Assembly (NCBI GenBank): GCA_900771365.1
Contig: CAAGNU010000337.1
Coordinates: 1 to 14,164 of the forward strand
Length of the DNA: 14,164 bases
Direction of reading: 5' to 3'
Origin: Bacteroidales bacterium
GTDB taxonomy: Bacteria > Bacteroidota > Bacteroidia > Bacteroidales > P3
Shown: piece by piece, positions 5,701 through 12,186 of the stretch
Layout: each line of letters begins with the position of its first letter
How positions within the stretch are numbered: the first letter of the stretch is position 1
Translations under genes and position numbers: made by a program
Notes under the pieces: model-generated
Told to the model about the DNA's origin: nothing
Databases searched by the model: none
Seen by the model: only the letters and a program-made list of their open reading frames with translations

Positions 5701-6357
5701 ATGCAAAACCCCGATCCCTACTACGCCCGCCCCGAGGTCTCCAACTCCGACCTCACCGAGCTCAAGAACCTCCTGCACCCACGCCTCCAGTTCGGCGACC
5801 GCCAGGCAGCCTTCCGCTTCGGATCCCTCGTTGATGCCATCATCACCGAGCCCGCACGCGTCAACTACTACCAGCTCACCGTCGATCACGAGCAATACAC
5901 CGCCGAGGAGTTCGAGCACGCCCGCGAGATGCACCAGGCCCTGCTGGCCGAAGCCCGTCACGACACCTTCCTCCAGAAGGTACTCACCCTCTCCGACACC
6001 CAGCACTTCATGGTACGCCAGCAGCAGCCCTTCCAGTACGGCACCCTGCAGTTCCACCTCGACACCCGCTGCAAGTGGGACTGGTGGCTGCCCATCCTCC
6101 ACTTCGGTGGCGACCTCAAGACCACCTTCGCCTCCTCGCAGCGCGAGTTCTCCGAGGCCATCGACTACTTCGACTGGGACCGCTCACGAGCCTGGTACAT
6201 GGACATCGCCCACTCCGACCGCGACTTCATCTACGCCATCTCCAAGAAGAACTGCCGCGTCTTCAAGCACTTCATCCAGCGCGGAGACTCCACCTACCAG
6301 CGCGGCCGCGACAAGTACGAAGAGCTCGCCTTCCAATACTGGTGCCTCTCCCTCTGA
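5701..6357 (+). CDS. PD-(D/E)XK nuclease, RecE/DUF3799-like recombination exonuclease
   Basis: A 218-residue protein with the RecE-type pattern. It opens with RPEVSNSDLTELKNLL (10-25, family form SxSDLxxLK), then has FRFGSLVDAIITEP (39-51, family FGxxxHxxxLEP with the usual His replaced by Asp or shifted). The catalytic region is CKWDWWLPILHFGGDLKTT (124-142), giving D127 and D138-x-K140, and it ends with FDWDRSRAWYMDIA (158-170). Such exonucleases resect 5' ends and hand the strand to the annealing protein encoded two genes upstream. It is shorter than full-length RecE and close to stand-alone phage versions. The start at 5701 (cattATGcaa) follows the hairpin at 5664. Family assignment is strong; strand polarity is inferred from context. 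Confidence 0.85.
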   Translation: MQNPDPYYARPEVSNSDLTELKNLLHPRLQFGDRQAAFRFGSLVDAIITEPARVNYYQLTVDHEQYTAEEFEHAREMHQALLAEARHDTFLQKVLTLSDTQHFMVRQQQPFQYGTLQFHLDTRCKWDWWLPILHFGGDLKTTFASSQREFSEAIDYFDWDRSRAWYMDIAHSDRDFIYAISKKNCRVFKHFIQRGDSTYQRGRDKYEELAFQYWCLSL

Positions 6358-6388
6358 TCCGTCCCCAATCTATTTCCCCCACCACCCT

Positions 6389-6408
6389 AGCAGCCGTACA
6401 TGGCTGTT
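6389..6408 (+). repeat. GTACAT-loop hairpin, copy 2
   Basis: AGCAGCC, loop GTACAT (6396-6401), GGCTGTT: seven pairs including one G-T. It lies between the nuclease gene and the gene at 6432, after ccctagc and before tttcccc. The loop matches copy 1 exactly. Confidence 0.75.
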
Positions 6409-6431
6409 TCCCCAATACTCCCCCCACAATC

Positions 6432-6644
6432 ATGACCCGATACATCACCCTCTACCGCCACCCTCTCGACCAGGACACCTGTCACCTTCTCGAGCTCATC
6501 ATCTGCATCCACTACTTTGTCTTCATCCCCACCATCGCCCTCCGCGTCCGCCCATACGTCAGCCTGAACATCTACGAGATCTCCATCCACCTCTTCTGCT
6601 TCGAGCTGCGCCTCACCCTCAACGAGCGCGACCTCCCCTTCTAA
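6432..6644 (+). CDS. Small hypothetical protein, 70 aa
   Basis: ATG at 6432 (aatcATG) follows the hairpin. The protein begins MTRYITLYRHPLDQ and has a hydrophobic middle (ELIICIHYFVFIPTIALRV) that could be a single membrane helix or a buried strand pair. Its end, EISIHLFCFELRLTL, alternates like beta strands. It faintly resembles the small protein at 12187 in opening (M.YIT.) and in ending with an aromatic strand, which may be chance. It ends 8 bp before the ATG of the helicase. Function unknown. Confidence 0.65.
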   Translation: MTRYITLYRHPLDQDTCHLLELIICIHYFVFIPTIALRVRPYVSLNIYEISIHLFCFELRLTLNERDLPF

Positions 6645-6652
6645 CCCCAACA

Positions 6653-6740
6653 ATGATCTACCTCTCCAATGCAAAGCTCCGATACCTCCCCACTATCCCA
6701 CAATGGGACATCCGATACTGGCTCGCCCTCCAGCCTCCAG
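6653..6740 (+). pseudogene. Original 5' end of the SNF2 helicase, put out of frame
   Basis: ATG at 6653 (ccaacaATG) has the best start context in this gap and encodes MIYLSNAKLRYLPTIPQWDI, then RYWLALQ. This reads like a genuine N-terminus of phage SNF2-type helicases. The frame then meets a 7-bp tandem duplication and leaves the helicase frame. Removing one copy joins residue 27 (Q) directly to HHLRVQPYPYQLEG of the helicase and gives an intact protein of 519 residues. The alternative helicase start at 6669 encodes an unremarkable Ser-rich leader. Confidence 0.7.
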
Positions 6741-8219
6741 CACCACCTCCGCGTGCAGCCCTATCCCTACCAGCTCGAAGGCATCAGCTTCGGCCTCCAG
6801 CAAAAAAGACTCTTCATCGGCGACGAGCCAGGCCTCGGCAAGACACTCCAAAGCATCGGCATCGTTGACACCGCAGCAGCATACCCCTGCCTCGTCATCT
6901 GCCCATCGTCACTCAAGATCAACTGGCAGCGCGAGTTCGAGAAGTTCACCGACAAGCACGCCCTCGTCCTCACCGACGCCACCCGCACCACCTGGCCATA
7001 CCTCCTACAGATGCAGATGCACCACGTCGCCATCGTCAACTACGAGTCCCTGCGCAAATACTTCGTCTGGGATATAGCCCCCGTTCCTGCTGCCTCTCCA
7101 GCAGGTCAGCCCGCCCCCGTTCCTCCAGCGTCCGCTGGAGGTCATACACGCCCACGCCGCACCTCCTCCTTCCGCCTCCGCGACGTCGTCTTCACCCCAG
7201 ACATCCAGCGCTTCCGCTCCATCATCATCGACGAGAGCCACCGCGTCAAGGATCCATCCGCCCAGCAGACCATCTTCACCAAAGGCATCGCCACCGGCAA
7301 GCCCTACGTCATCCTGCTCTCAGGCACACCCGTAGTCAACCACCCCGAAGACCTCGTCTCACAGCTCTCCATCATGGGCCGACTCCCCGAGTTCGGTGGC
7401 CGCTCACAGTTCCTCGCCGATTTCGGCGAAGGCCACAACCTCCAGGCCCTCTCCAACCGCCTCTACTCCACCTGCATGATCCGGCGCGAGAAGGCAAAGG
7501 TACTAACCCAGCTACCCGCCAAGACACGCTGCGACCTCTACGTCGACATCTCCAACCGTCCCGAGTACGACCTTGCAGCATCCGACCTCGCCGAGTACCT
7601 GCGCCAGTACCAGGAATGTTCAGAGCGCGACATACGCCGCAAGATGCGCATGAAGGCACTCGTCCAGTTCATGACCCTCCGCTCCATCGCCGCCATCGGC
7701 AAGGTAGCTCAGGCCATCGACTTCATCCAGGCATTCCTCGACAACGGCAAGCCCCTCATCGTCTTCTGCTCCCTACACGACATCGTCGATCAGCTCCACC
7801 AGGCCTTCCCCCATGCCGTCACCGTCACAGGCCGGCAGTCCATGGCCGACAAGCAGGCCGCCGTCGATGCCTTCCAGCAGGGCCGCGCACAGCTCATCAT
7901 CTGTTCCATCAAGGCAGCAGGCGTAGGCCTCACCCTCACCGCCTCCTCATCCGTAGCATTCATCGAGCTCCCCTGGACATACGCCGACTGCTGCCAGTGC
8001 GAAGACCGAGCCCACCGCATCGGGCAGCGCGACAACGTCACCTGCTACTACCTCCTCGGCCGTCACACCATCGACTCCACCCTCTACCACCTCATCGGAC
8101 AGAAGAAGTCCATTGCCAACCAGATCATGGCATCCTCCGACGACATCCCCGAAGACGAACAGTACCTCGACGAGCTCATTCACGAATTTCTATCACCCTC
8201 CAACACCCCACAGCAGTGA
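6669..8219 (+). CDS. SNF2-family (SF2) DNA-dependent ATPase/helicase
   Basis: The two RecA-like lobes are complete: motif I GDEPGLGKT (51-59), motif II DESH (188-191), motif III LLSGTP (216-221), motif V AAGVGLTLTA (416-425) and motif VI EDRAHRIGQ (445-453). Q-motif-like PYPYQLEGISFGL lies at 31-43. This is the SWI2/SNF2-like translocase found in many phage replication/recombination modules, probably remodelling or unwinding DNA next to the annealing proteins. Two oddities: the first residues are probably wrong because of a 7-bp duplication at 6727-6740, the better start being 6653; and residues 138-160 (PVPAASPAGQ, PVPPASAGGH) come from two inserted palindromic elements between lobe-1 motifs. 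The insertion keeps the frame and may form a surface loop. Confidence 0.88.
   Translation: MQSSDTSPLSHNGTSDTGSPSSLQHHLRVQPYPYQLEGISFGLQQKRLFIGDEPGLGKTLQSIGIVDTAAAYPCLVICPSSLKINWQREFEKFTDKHALVLTDATRTTWPYLLQMQMHHVAIVNYESLRKYFVWDIAPVPAASPAGQPAPVPPASAGGHTRPRRTSSFRLRDVVFTPDIQRFRSIIIDESHRVKDPSAQQTIFTKGIATGKPYVILLSGTPVVNHPEDLVSQLSIMGRLPEFGGRSQFLADFGEGHNLQALSNRLYSTCMIRREKAKVLTQLPAKTRCDLYVDISNRPEYDLAASDLAEYLRQYQECSERDIRRKMRMKALVQFMTLRSIAAIGKVAQAIDFIQAFLDNGKPLIVFCSLHDIVDQLHQAFPHAVTVTGRQSMADKQAAVDAFQQGRAQLIICSIKAAGVGLTLTASSSVAFIELPWTYADCCQCEDRAHRIGQRDNVTCYYLLGRHTIDSTLYHLIGQKKSIANQIMASSDDIPEDEQYLDELIHEFLSPSNTPQQ
6727..6740. repeat. 7-bp tandem duplication CCTCCAG x2
   Basis: CCTCCAG at 6727-6733 is followed at once by CCTCCAG at 6734-6740. 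Seven is not a multiple of three, so the duplication shifts the frame that starts at 6653 away from the helicase. A single copy would restore it. It may be a true slippage mutation, a phase-variable site, or an assembly error. Confidence 0.85.
7078..7144 (+). repeat. Palindromic element pair inside the helicase gene
   Basis: Copy one has CCCCCGTTCC (7078-7087) and stem CCTGCTG-CCTCTC-CAGCAGG (7086-7105, 7 perfect pairs), then TCA. Copy two has CCCCCGTTCC (7114-7123) and stem CCTCCAGC-GTCC-GCTGGAGG (7122-7141, 8 perfect pairs), then TCA. The cores are 36 bp apart. The junction GGTCAGCCCGCCCCCGTTCC is identical to that in the recT tail (4329-4348). The reading frame across the elements is the same in both genes. 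Confidence 0.88.
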
Positions 8220-8287
8220 CATCCCAGCGGTGCCTCCGATGGCCAATCAATCGAACAACAATACTAACCCTCTAACAACAACCGATT

Positions 8288-8710
8288 ATGCAACACCAGC
8301 TATTCGAAAACTACACCCCCGAAGAGCGTCTGCAGATGCTCTCCGACAACGCCGACAGCGTTCAGAAGGACACCTTCCTCAAACGCTTCACCGCCACCGA
8401 GCGCAACAAGTGCCGCAAGCGCAATGCCGACATCGACATGCTGCTTAACGACATCAAGGCCGAAGAGGAAGACTTCCGCCGCGAGATCAAGGAGCGCAAG
8501 GATCCCCTCCTGGGCGAGAAGAAGAAGCTCCTGGAGAGCATCAAGATGGACGGCCGATACGTCGAAGGCCGCCTCTTCAAGTTCGTTGACGAAGAGGCCA
8601 AGATGGTAGGCTTCTACGACGAAGACGGCATGCTCGTCTCATCCCGCCGCATCAACGACGAAGACCGCCAGCGCACCCTTCGCCTCCGCACCACCGGCAC
8701 CGAAGACTGA
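8288..8710 (+). CDS. Charged helical protein, 140 aa
   Basis: The protein is rich in Lys, Arg, Glu and Asp and mostly helical. Residues about 30-90 (RKRNADIDMLLNDIKAEEED and on to KKKLLES) look like a coiled coil. A short beta-rich end follows (YVEGRLFKFVDEEAKMVGFY). It lacks enzymatic motifs. The ATG at 8288 (gattATG) comes after a 68-bp gap. Position between helicase and later replication genes suggests an accessory DNA-metabolism role, but nothing more precise can be said. Confidence 0.72.
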   Translation: MQHQLFENYTPEERLQMLSDNADSVQKDTFLKRFTATERNKCRKRNADIDMLLNDIKAEEEDFRREIKERKDPLLGEKKKLLESIKMDGRYVEGRLFKFVDEEAKMVGFYDEDGMLVSSRRINDEDRQRTLRLRTTGTED

Positions 8711-8718
8711 TCCCCATG

Positions 8719-8849
8719 CCCCCGTTCCCTGAGCGTCAGCTCTGGGTCTCACCCCCGTTCCCCACGCCTCTCCGCGAGGCCATTCACCCCCGTTCCTCGC
8801 GCCTCTCCGCGAGGCTATCCACCCCTGGTTTCCAGCGGTTCCCCCGCTG
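8719..8849 (+). repeat. Palindromic element array between genes
   Basis: Three CCCCCGTTCC cores at 8719-8728, 8752-8761 and 8787-8796. Their hairpins: CCCTGAGC-GTCA-GCTCTGGG (8727-8746, one T-T mismatch); CCCCACG-CCTCTC-CGCGAGG (8760-8779, two mismatches); and CCTCGCG-CCTCTC-CGCGAGG (8795-8814, perfect). A fourth, degenerate one has CCCCTGGTTTCC before CAGCGG-TTCCC-CCGCTG (8833-8849). They fill most of the 199-bp gap between the genes at 8288 and 8910. No gene or promoter was seen in the gap apart from them. Confidence 0.88.
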
Positions 8850-8909
8850 TGCCTCCCAACAACAAATCATCACCAACATCACCAACATTAACAACCAAAA
8901 CAACAACCT

Positions 8910-9731
8910 ATGGAACCAACCAACGAAAAGCGTGCATTCGTGCACATCGACAACTACACCGGCTCTGAGCCAATCCAGATCATCTACCGCGAGGACAAAC
9001 CCAAGGAGGTCCTGCATATCATCGGCGCCACGCTGCCCTCACAGTTCGACATCGAAGGCACCATCCAGGCCCCCTTCGAGTGGCTGAGCAAGCACCTGGC
9101 CGAAGTTCGCATCTCCGACTGTCACCTCACAGTCAACCGCGAGGCAGGCACCATCCTGCTCACCATCAACGACCTCAACCGCAACGATTCCTTCGATCCC
9201 AACAGTGAGTCCACCACGATGCTCAACCTCGACCTCCTACCCACCTCCACCGTCCAGGGCTCCATCCAGCTCACGCGCGAGTTCGCCAAGCTCCGCATCA
9301 ACGACGACAACGGATGGTGGCATCCCGTCAAGCTCGCGCAGTTCTTCCGCCTCAACCGCTACCTCTTCGCCAAGCCCGAGGACGGCATGGTAGCCGTCAC
9401 CGCCCTCAAGAACGTCAAGGCCAAGATCAATGCCGACTACGAGAAGAAGCAGGAGCTCCACAAGCAGATCTCCAAGACCGAGTTCTTCCAGCAGGAAGTC
9501 ACCCACAACCTCCCCGAGTCCCTGGCCATGAAGCTCCAGCTCTTCAAGGGAGGCACAAAGGAGATCTACGAGGTCGAGATTGATGCCGACATCCGCGACG
9601 GCGAGATCCTCGTGCAGCTCGTCTCTCCGGCCATCAACGAGAAGAAGGACTCCGTCTGTGACGAGCTCATCGACCAGCAGCTCCAGCTCTTCCGCGACCT
9701 CGCACCCACCCTCGTCATCATCGAGGAATAA
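8910..9731 (+). CDS. Hypothetical phage protein, possibly DUF2303-like, 273 aa
   Basis: The protein has an N-terminal beta-rich part with an acidic cast (MEPTNEKRAFVHIDNYTGSE), a central region with GWWHPVKLAQFFRLNRYLF, and a C-terminal beta-rich part ending in FRDLAPTLVIIEE. The order of a nucleic-acid-like beta domain, a Trp-rich helix and a final strand set resembles the DUF2303/YfdQ type of phage protein, but I am not certain. It follows the array of palindromic elements and starts in ctATGgaacc, its A-rich leader (acaacaaccta) being typical of this genome. It lies among recombination genes and is probably cytoplasmic. Confidence 0.78.
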   Translation: MEPTNEKRAFVHIDNYTGSEPIQIIYREDKPKEVLHIIGATLPSQFDIEGTIQAPFEWLSKHLAEVRISDCHLTVNREAGTILLTINDLNRNDSFDPNSESTTMLNLDLLPTSTVQGSIQLTREFAKLRINDDNGWWHPVKLAQFFRLNRYLFAKPEDGMVAVTALKNVKAKINADYEKKQELHKQISKTEFFQQEVTHNLPESLAMKLQLFKGGTKEIYEVEIDADIRDGEILVQLVSPAINEKKDSVCDELIDQQLQLFRDLAPTLVIIEE

Positions 9732-9751
9732 TCACCCCACATCTATTAACC

Positions 9752-9816
9752 GTCCCAGCCATCCCACGCGGCCGTACATGGCCAGACCTACAGGCACAGC
9801 CGTACATGGCTGGGAC
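9752..9816 (+). repeat. GTACAT-loop hairpins, copies 3 and 4, in a larger stem
   Basis: Copy 3 is GGCC-GTACAT-GGCC (9770-9783) and copy 4 is CAGCC-GTACAT-GGCTG (9797-9812). Outside them GTCCCAGCC (9752-9760) is fully complementary to GGCTGGGAC (9808-9816). The 3' arm can therefore pair either locally with copy 4 or with the distant arm, two mutually exclusive folds. The block lies in the 102-bp gap before the HU-like gene. Confidence 0.78.
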
Positions 9817-9833
9817 TCATCCCCATCACTACA

Positions 9834-10112
9834 ATGATCAAGCAACAGTTCATCCAGGCGCTCGCCTCCACCACATCACTCTCCGTATCACAGGCCACCG
9901 AGGCCGTCGATACCCTCATCACCGTCGCTTCAAGCGCCCTCATGCGTGGCGAAGACATCCAGCTCCGAGGCTTCGGCTCGCTCCACGTCATCACACGCCG
10001 CGCCAAGCTCGTCCGACACATCAAGCACGGACAGTCATACGTCTATCCCGAGCACCGTACCGTCAAGTTCATACCCGCGCACCGCGTCAAGAAAGCCCTG
10101 CAACAGCCATGA
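9834..10112 (+). CDS. HU/IHF-family DNA-bending protein, 92 aa
   Basis: The fold signature is clear: helices 1-40 (KQQFIQALASTTSLSVSQAT), the turn LRGFGSLHV (44-52), then a basic arm and FIPAHRVKKAL (79-89), matching HU's F.P...L+. The arm tip lacks the classical GRNP motif; a proline at 72 (VYPEHRT) may replace it. HU-like proteins bend or coat DNA and help recombination and replication complexes. Length is normal for the family. ATG at 9834 (actacaATG) is typical here. The gene ends in an ATGA overlap with the VRR-NUC gene, so the two are probably co-translated. Whether it replaces host HU or acts in the phage's own complexes is not shown. Confidence 0.88.
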   Translation: MIKQQFIQALASTTSLSVSQATEAVDTLITVASSALMRGEDIQLRGFGSLHVITRRAKLVRHIKHGQSYVYPEHRTVKFIPAHRVKKALQQP

Positions 10113-10531
10113 CACCCCTCGAACAGATGCAGCAGCTCGCCGCCCAGGGAGTCCACCAGCGCCGACACCCCTCCGACCGCGAGCACCAGATGCAATGCGC
10201 CTGCGTCAGATGGTTCAGGCTCCAGTACCCCCAGTACGCCCACAACCTCTTCGCCGTCCCCAACGGCGGCAAGCGTGACGAGGCCACAGCCTCCCGTCTC
10301 AAGGACGAAGGCGTGCTCCCAGGAGTGGCCGACCTCATACTGCTCCGTCGCAACAGCCGATACGGCGCACTCCTCATCGAGATGAAGACACGCACCGGCC
10401 GTCAGCGACAGTCACAGCAGCAGTGGCAGCAGCTCATCGAGCCCGATGGCTACCTCTACGTCATCTGCCGATCCATCGACGACTTCATGCACCACGTCCG
10501 TCTCTACCTCTCCGACTCCGACCCACAATAA
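10109..10531 (+). CDS. VRR-NUC domain nuclease, 140 aa
   Basis: The stand-alone VRR-NUC pattern is clear: E25 in REHQMQ, the AVPNGGKRDEATASRLKDEG stretch (49-68), D75 in PGVADLIL, then E91-x-K93 in LIEMKTRTGRQ and the Q-rich helix SQQQWQQL (102-109), ending with YVICRSIDDF. The D...E-x-K residues form the PD-(D/E)XK active site. Phage proteins of this size cut branched DNA or act in replication/recombination. It starts in an ATGA overlap with the HU-like gene, suggesting that they act together. Substrate preference cannot be read from sequence. Confidence 0.9.
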   Translation: MTPLEQMQQLAAQGVHQRRHPSDREHQMQCACVRWFRLQYPQYAHNLFAVPNGGKRDEATASRLKDEGVLPGVADLILLRRNSRYGALLIEMKTRTGRQRQSQQQWQQLIEPDGYLYVICRSIDDFMHHVRLYLSDSDPQ

Positions 10532-10561
10532 TCACCCTCACACACCCACACCCTCCGCATC

Positions 10562-11293
10562 ATGGCACGTCCAGAAGTTTCAGGTCTTCAGTATTTCTCC
10601 TTCGATGTCGATTTCTTCAACGACGAGAAGATCCAGGCTGTATCAGCCGAGTTCGGCATCAAGGGCGAGATGGTAGCCATCCGCCTCCTCTGTGCGATAT
10701 ACTCCAAAGGTTATTTCATCGAGTGGACAGACCGCCTCCGTTTCAATCTCATGCGCAACCTGCCTGGCATTTCCGCTTCTCTGCTCAACGACATCGTACA
10801 ACGCTTGGTCAAATGGGGCTTTTTCGATGCTACCCTGTTCGGCACGGCCCACGTACTCACCTCTCACGGCATACAGCGGCGATACTTCGAGGCAACCCGA
10901 CGGCGCAAGAACACCGCCACCTTCCAGTACCTGCTCCTTCACGACGACGCGCCAGCTCCAGATGCCACCGACACCCCCACCACATCATTCACCGATCCCC
11001 CGACACTCCCCGGCAAGATGCTCGACGCCATCGCACGCCGCCACCTCATCACACCCGAGACCGTAGCCGCACGATACTCCGAGTTCCTGCTCGACTGCCA
11101 GTGCCGCGCCACCGTCCACTCCGGCAAGCGCGACCTCATGAGCCACTTCAACGACTGGCTCCGCATCATCCTGCTAACCACCACCTCCAACCCATCCAAC
11201 CACAATGCTACAAATCAATCCCAGCCAAAAGATCGACGACGCGGAGTTGAAGCAGCTACTGCTACGCCACAGGACTACAATGCCTCGTTTTAG
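10562..11293 (+). CDS. DUF4373 (Lin1244/Lin1753-type) replication initiation protein, 243 aa
   Basis: The N-terminus matches the DUF4373 signature: YFSFDVDFFNDEKIQAVSAE (11-30), then GIKGEMVAIRLLCAIY (32-47) and a winged-helix region with LPGISASLLNDIVQRLVKWG (67-86). A linker rich in Thr and Pro (128-150) follows, and a C-terminal helical part with FNDWLR (196-201), ending RRRGVEAATATPQDYNASF. The conserved-looking terminus shows that the gene really reads on past the start of the next gene. These proteins are thought to bind the phage origin and recruit the helicase loader encoded directly downstream. ATG at 10562 is in the context catcATGgc. It overlaps the loader gene by 89 bp. Confidence 0.85.
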   Translation: MARPEVSGLQYFSFDVDFFNDEKIQAVSAEFGIKGEMVAIRLLCAIYSKGYFIEWTDRLRFNLMRNLPGISASLLNDIVQRLVKWGFFDATLFGTAHVLTSHGIQRRYFEATRRRKNTATFQYLLLHDDAPAPDATDTPTTSFTDPPTLPGKMLDAIARRHLITPETVAARYSEFLLDCQCRATVHSGKRDLMSHFNDWLRIILLTTTSNPSNHNATNQSQPKDRRRGVEAATATPQDYNASF

Positions 11294-11879
11294 GCTCCCT
11301 ATGACCGAAGCCCACGCCTCACAGTTCCTGTCCACCGCCTACCAGGTCGAAGTCGAGGCACGCGGATTCACCTGCGTCTTCGACACCCACACATCACAGC
11401 ACATCGCTGCCATCGCCCGATGGCTCACAGCCCCACGTCCCAAGTTCGGCATGCTCCTATGCGGACAGTGCGGCAACGGCAAGACTACCCTGGTCCGCGC
11501 CCTCGCCAGCGTAATACGCCTCCTCTACTCCGACGAGGTACCATCCTTCCAGCGATACCTCCGCATGGTCGATGCCAAGCAGATCGTCGCAATCGCCAGG
11601 CGCGACGACAAGGACTTCTCCAAGCTCTGCTCCGCCGACCTCCTCGCCATCGACGACCTCGGCATCGAGCCCTCCGAAGTCCTCGAATACGGCAACGCCA
11701 TCAGCCCCGCCATCGACCTCCTCACCCATCGCTACAACAACCAGCTCTTCACCATCGTCACCACCAATCTAACCCCGCAGCAGATACGCGAGCACTACGG
11801 CGACCGCATCGCCGACCGTTTCGCCGAGATGATGGAGCGCATCGTATTCTCCAACCAGTCATACCGCAATACCCTATGA
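11205..11879 (+). CDS. dnaC: DnaC/IstB-like helicase loader ATPase, 224 aa
   Basis: An AAA+ core with Walker A GQCGNGKT (87-94), Walker B LLAIDD (146-151), sensor-1 FTIVTTNL (182-189) and an arginine-finger region GDRIADRFAEMM (199-210). This is the DnaC-like loader that places the replicative helicase on DNA. ATG at 11205 (ccacaATG) lies inside the upstream gene; a later ATG in the same frame (11280, residue 26) would give a shorter protein, but its overlap-free position is the only support. The gene ends in an ATGA overlap with the next one. Placement after DUF4373 is the usual origin-recruitment pair. Confidence 0.88.
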   Translation: MLQINPSQKIDDAELKQLLLRHRTTMPRFRLPMTEAHASQFLSTAYQVEVEARGFTCVFDTHTSQHIAAIARWLTAPRPKFGMLLCGQCGNGKTTLVRALASVIRLLYSDEVPSFQRYLRMVDAKQIVAIARRDDKDFSKLCSADLLAIDDLGIEPSEVLEYGNAISPAIDLLTHRYNNQLFTIVTTNLTPQQIREHYGDRIADRFAEMMERIVFSNQSYRNTL

Positions 11880-12163
11880 GCAAGCTGTCATTCTTCCTCC
11901 TCGTCCGCAAGATGCGACAGATGCAGCAGACCTACTACGCCGAGCGCACACGCACCGCACTCCAGCAGAGCATCCAGCTCGAAAAGCGTGTTGACAGCGA
12001 GATCCGCAAAGGCGAGACCTACCTCAAGGAGCACCCCGAGCTATTCCCCAATGCCGACCAGCTCCTCACCGCAGCCGATCCCTTCGCCTGTCCCTACGAC
12101 GATCCATCCTACGACCCAAACCCCGCCACGCCCACCGAGCCTGACCTCTTCCCACCACAGTAA
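11876..12163 (+). CDS. Small helical protein, 95 aa
   Basis: ATGA overlap with the loader gene. The sequence is mostly helical at the start (MSKLSFFLLVRKMRQMQQTY, then an ALQQSIQLEKRVDSEIRKG segment), possibly a coiled coil, and turns acidic and Pro-rich at the end (YDDPSYDPNPATPTEPD). No enzymatic motifs. Its coupling to the loader suggests a linked replication role, perhaps binding the loader or helicase. No family identified. Confidence 0.65.
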   Translation: MSKLSFFLLVRKMRQMQQTYYAERTRTALQQSIQLEKRVDSEIRKGETYLKEHPELFPNADQLLTAADPFACPYDDPSYDPNPATPTEPDLFPPQ

Positions 12164-12186
12164 TCACCCCTCATCACATTCACCAC

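Noticed and set aside
5831..6868. Long plus-strand frame of 345 codons across the nuclease gene
   Set aside because: Mostly Ser/Thr/Pro low-complexity from an offset reading of the nuclease gene; only its end after 6653 carries real protein character and is listed separately.
8719..8849. Integron attC sites or REP elements with GTAG
   Set aside because: No attC core motifs and no GTAG tetranucleotide at the hairpin base; the CCCCCGTTCC core fits neither.
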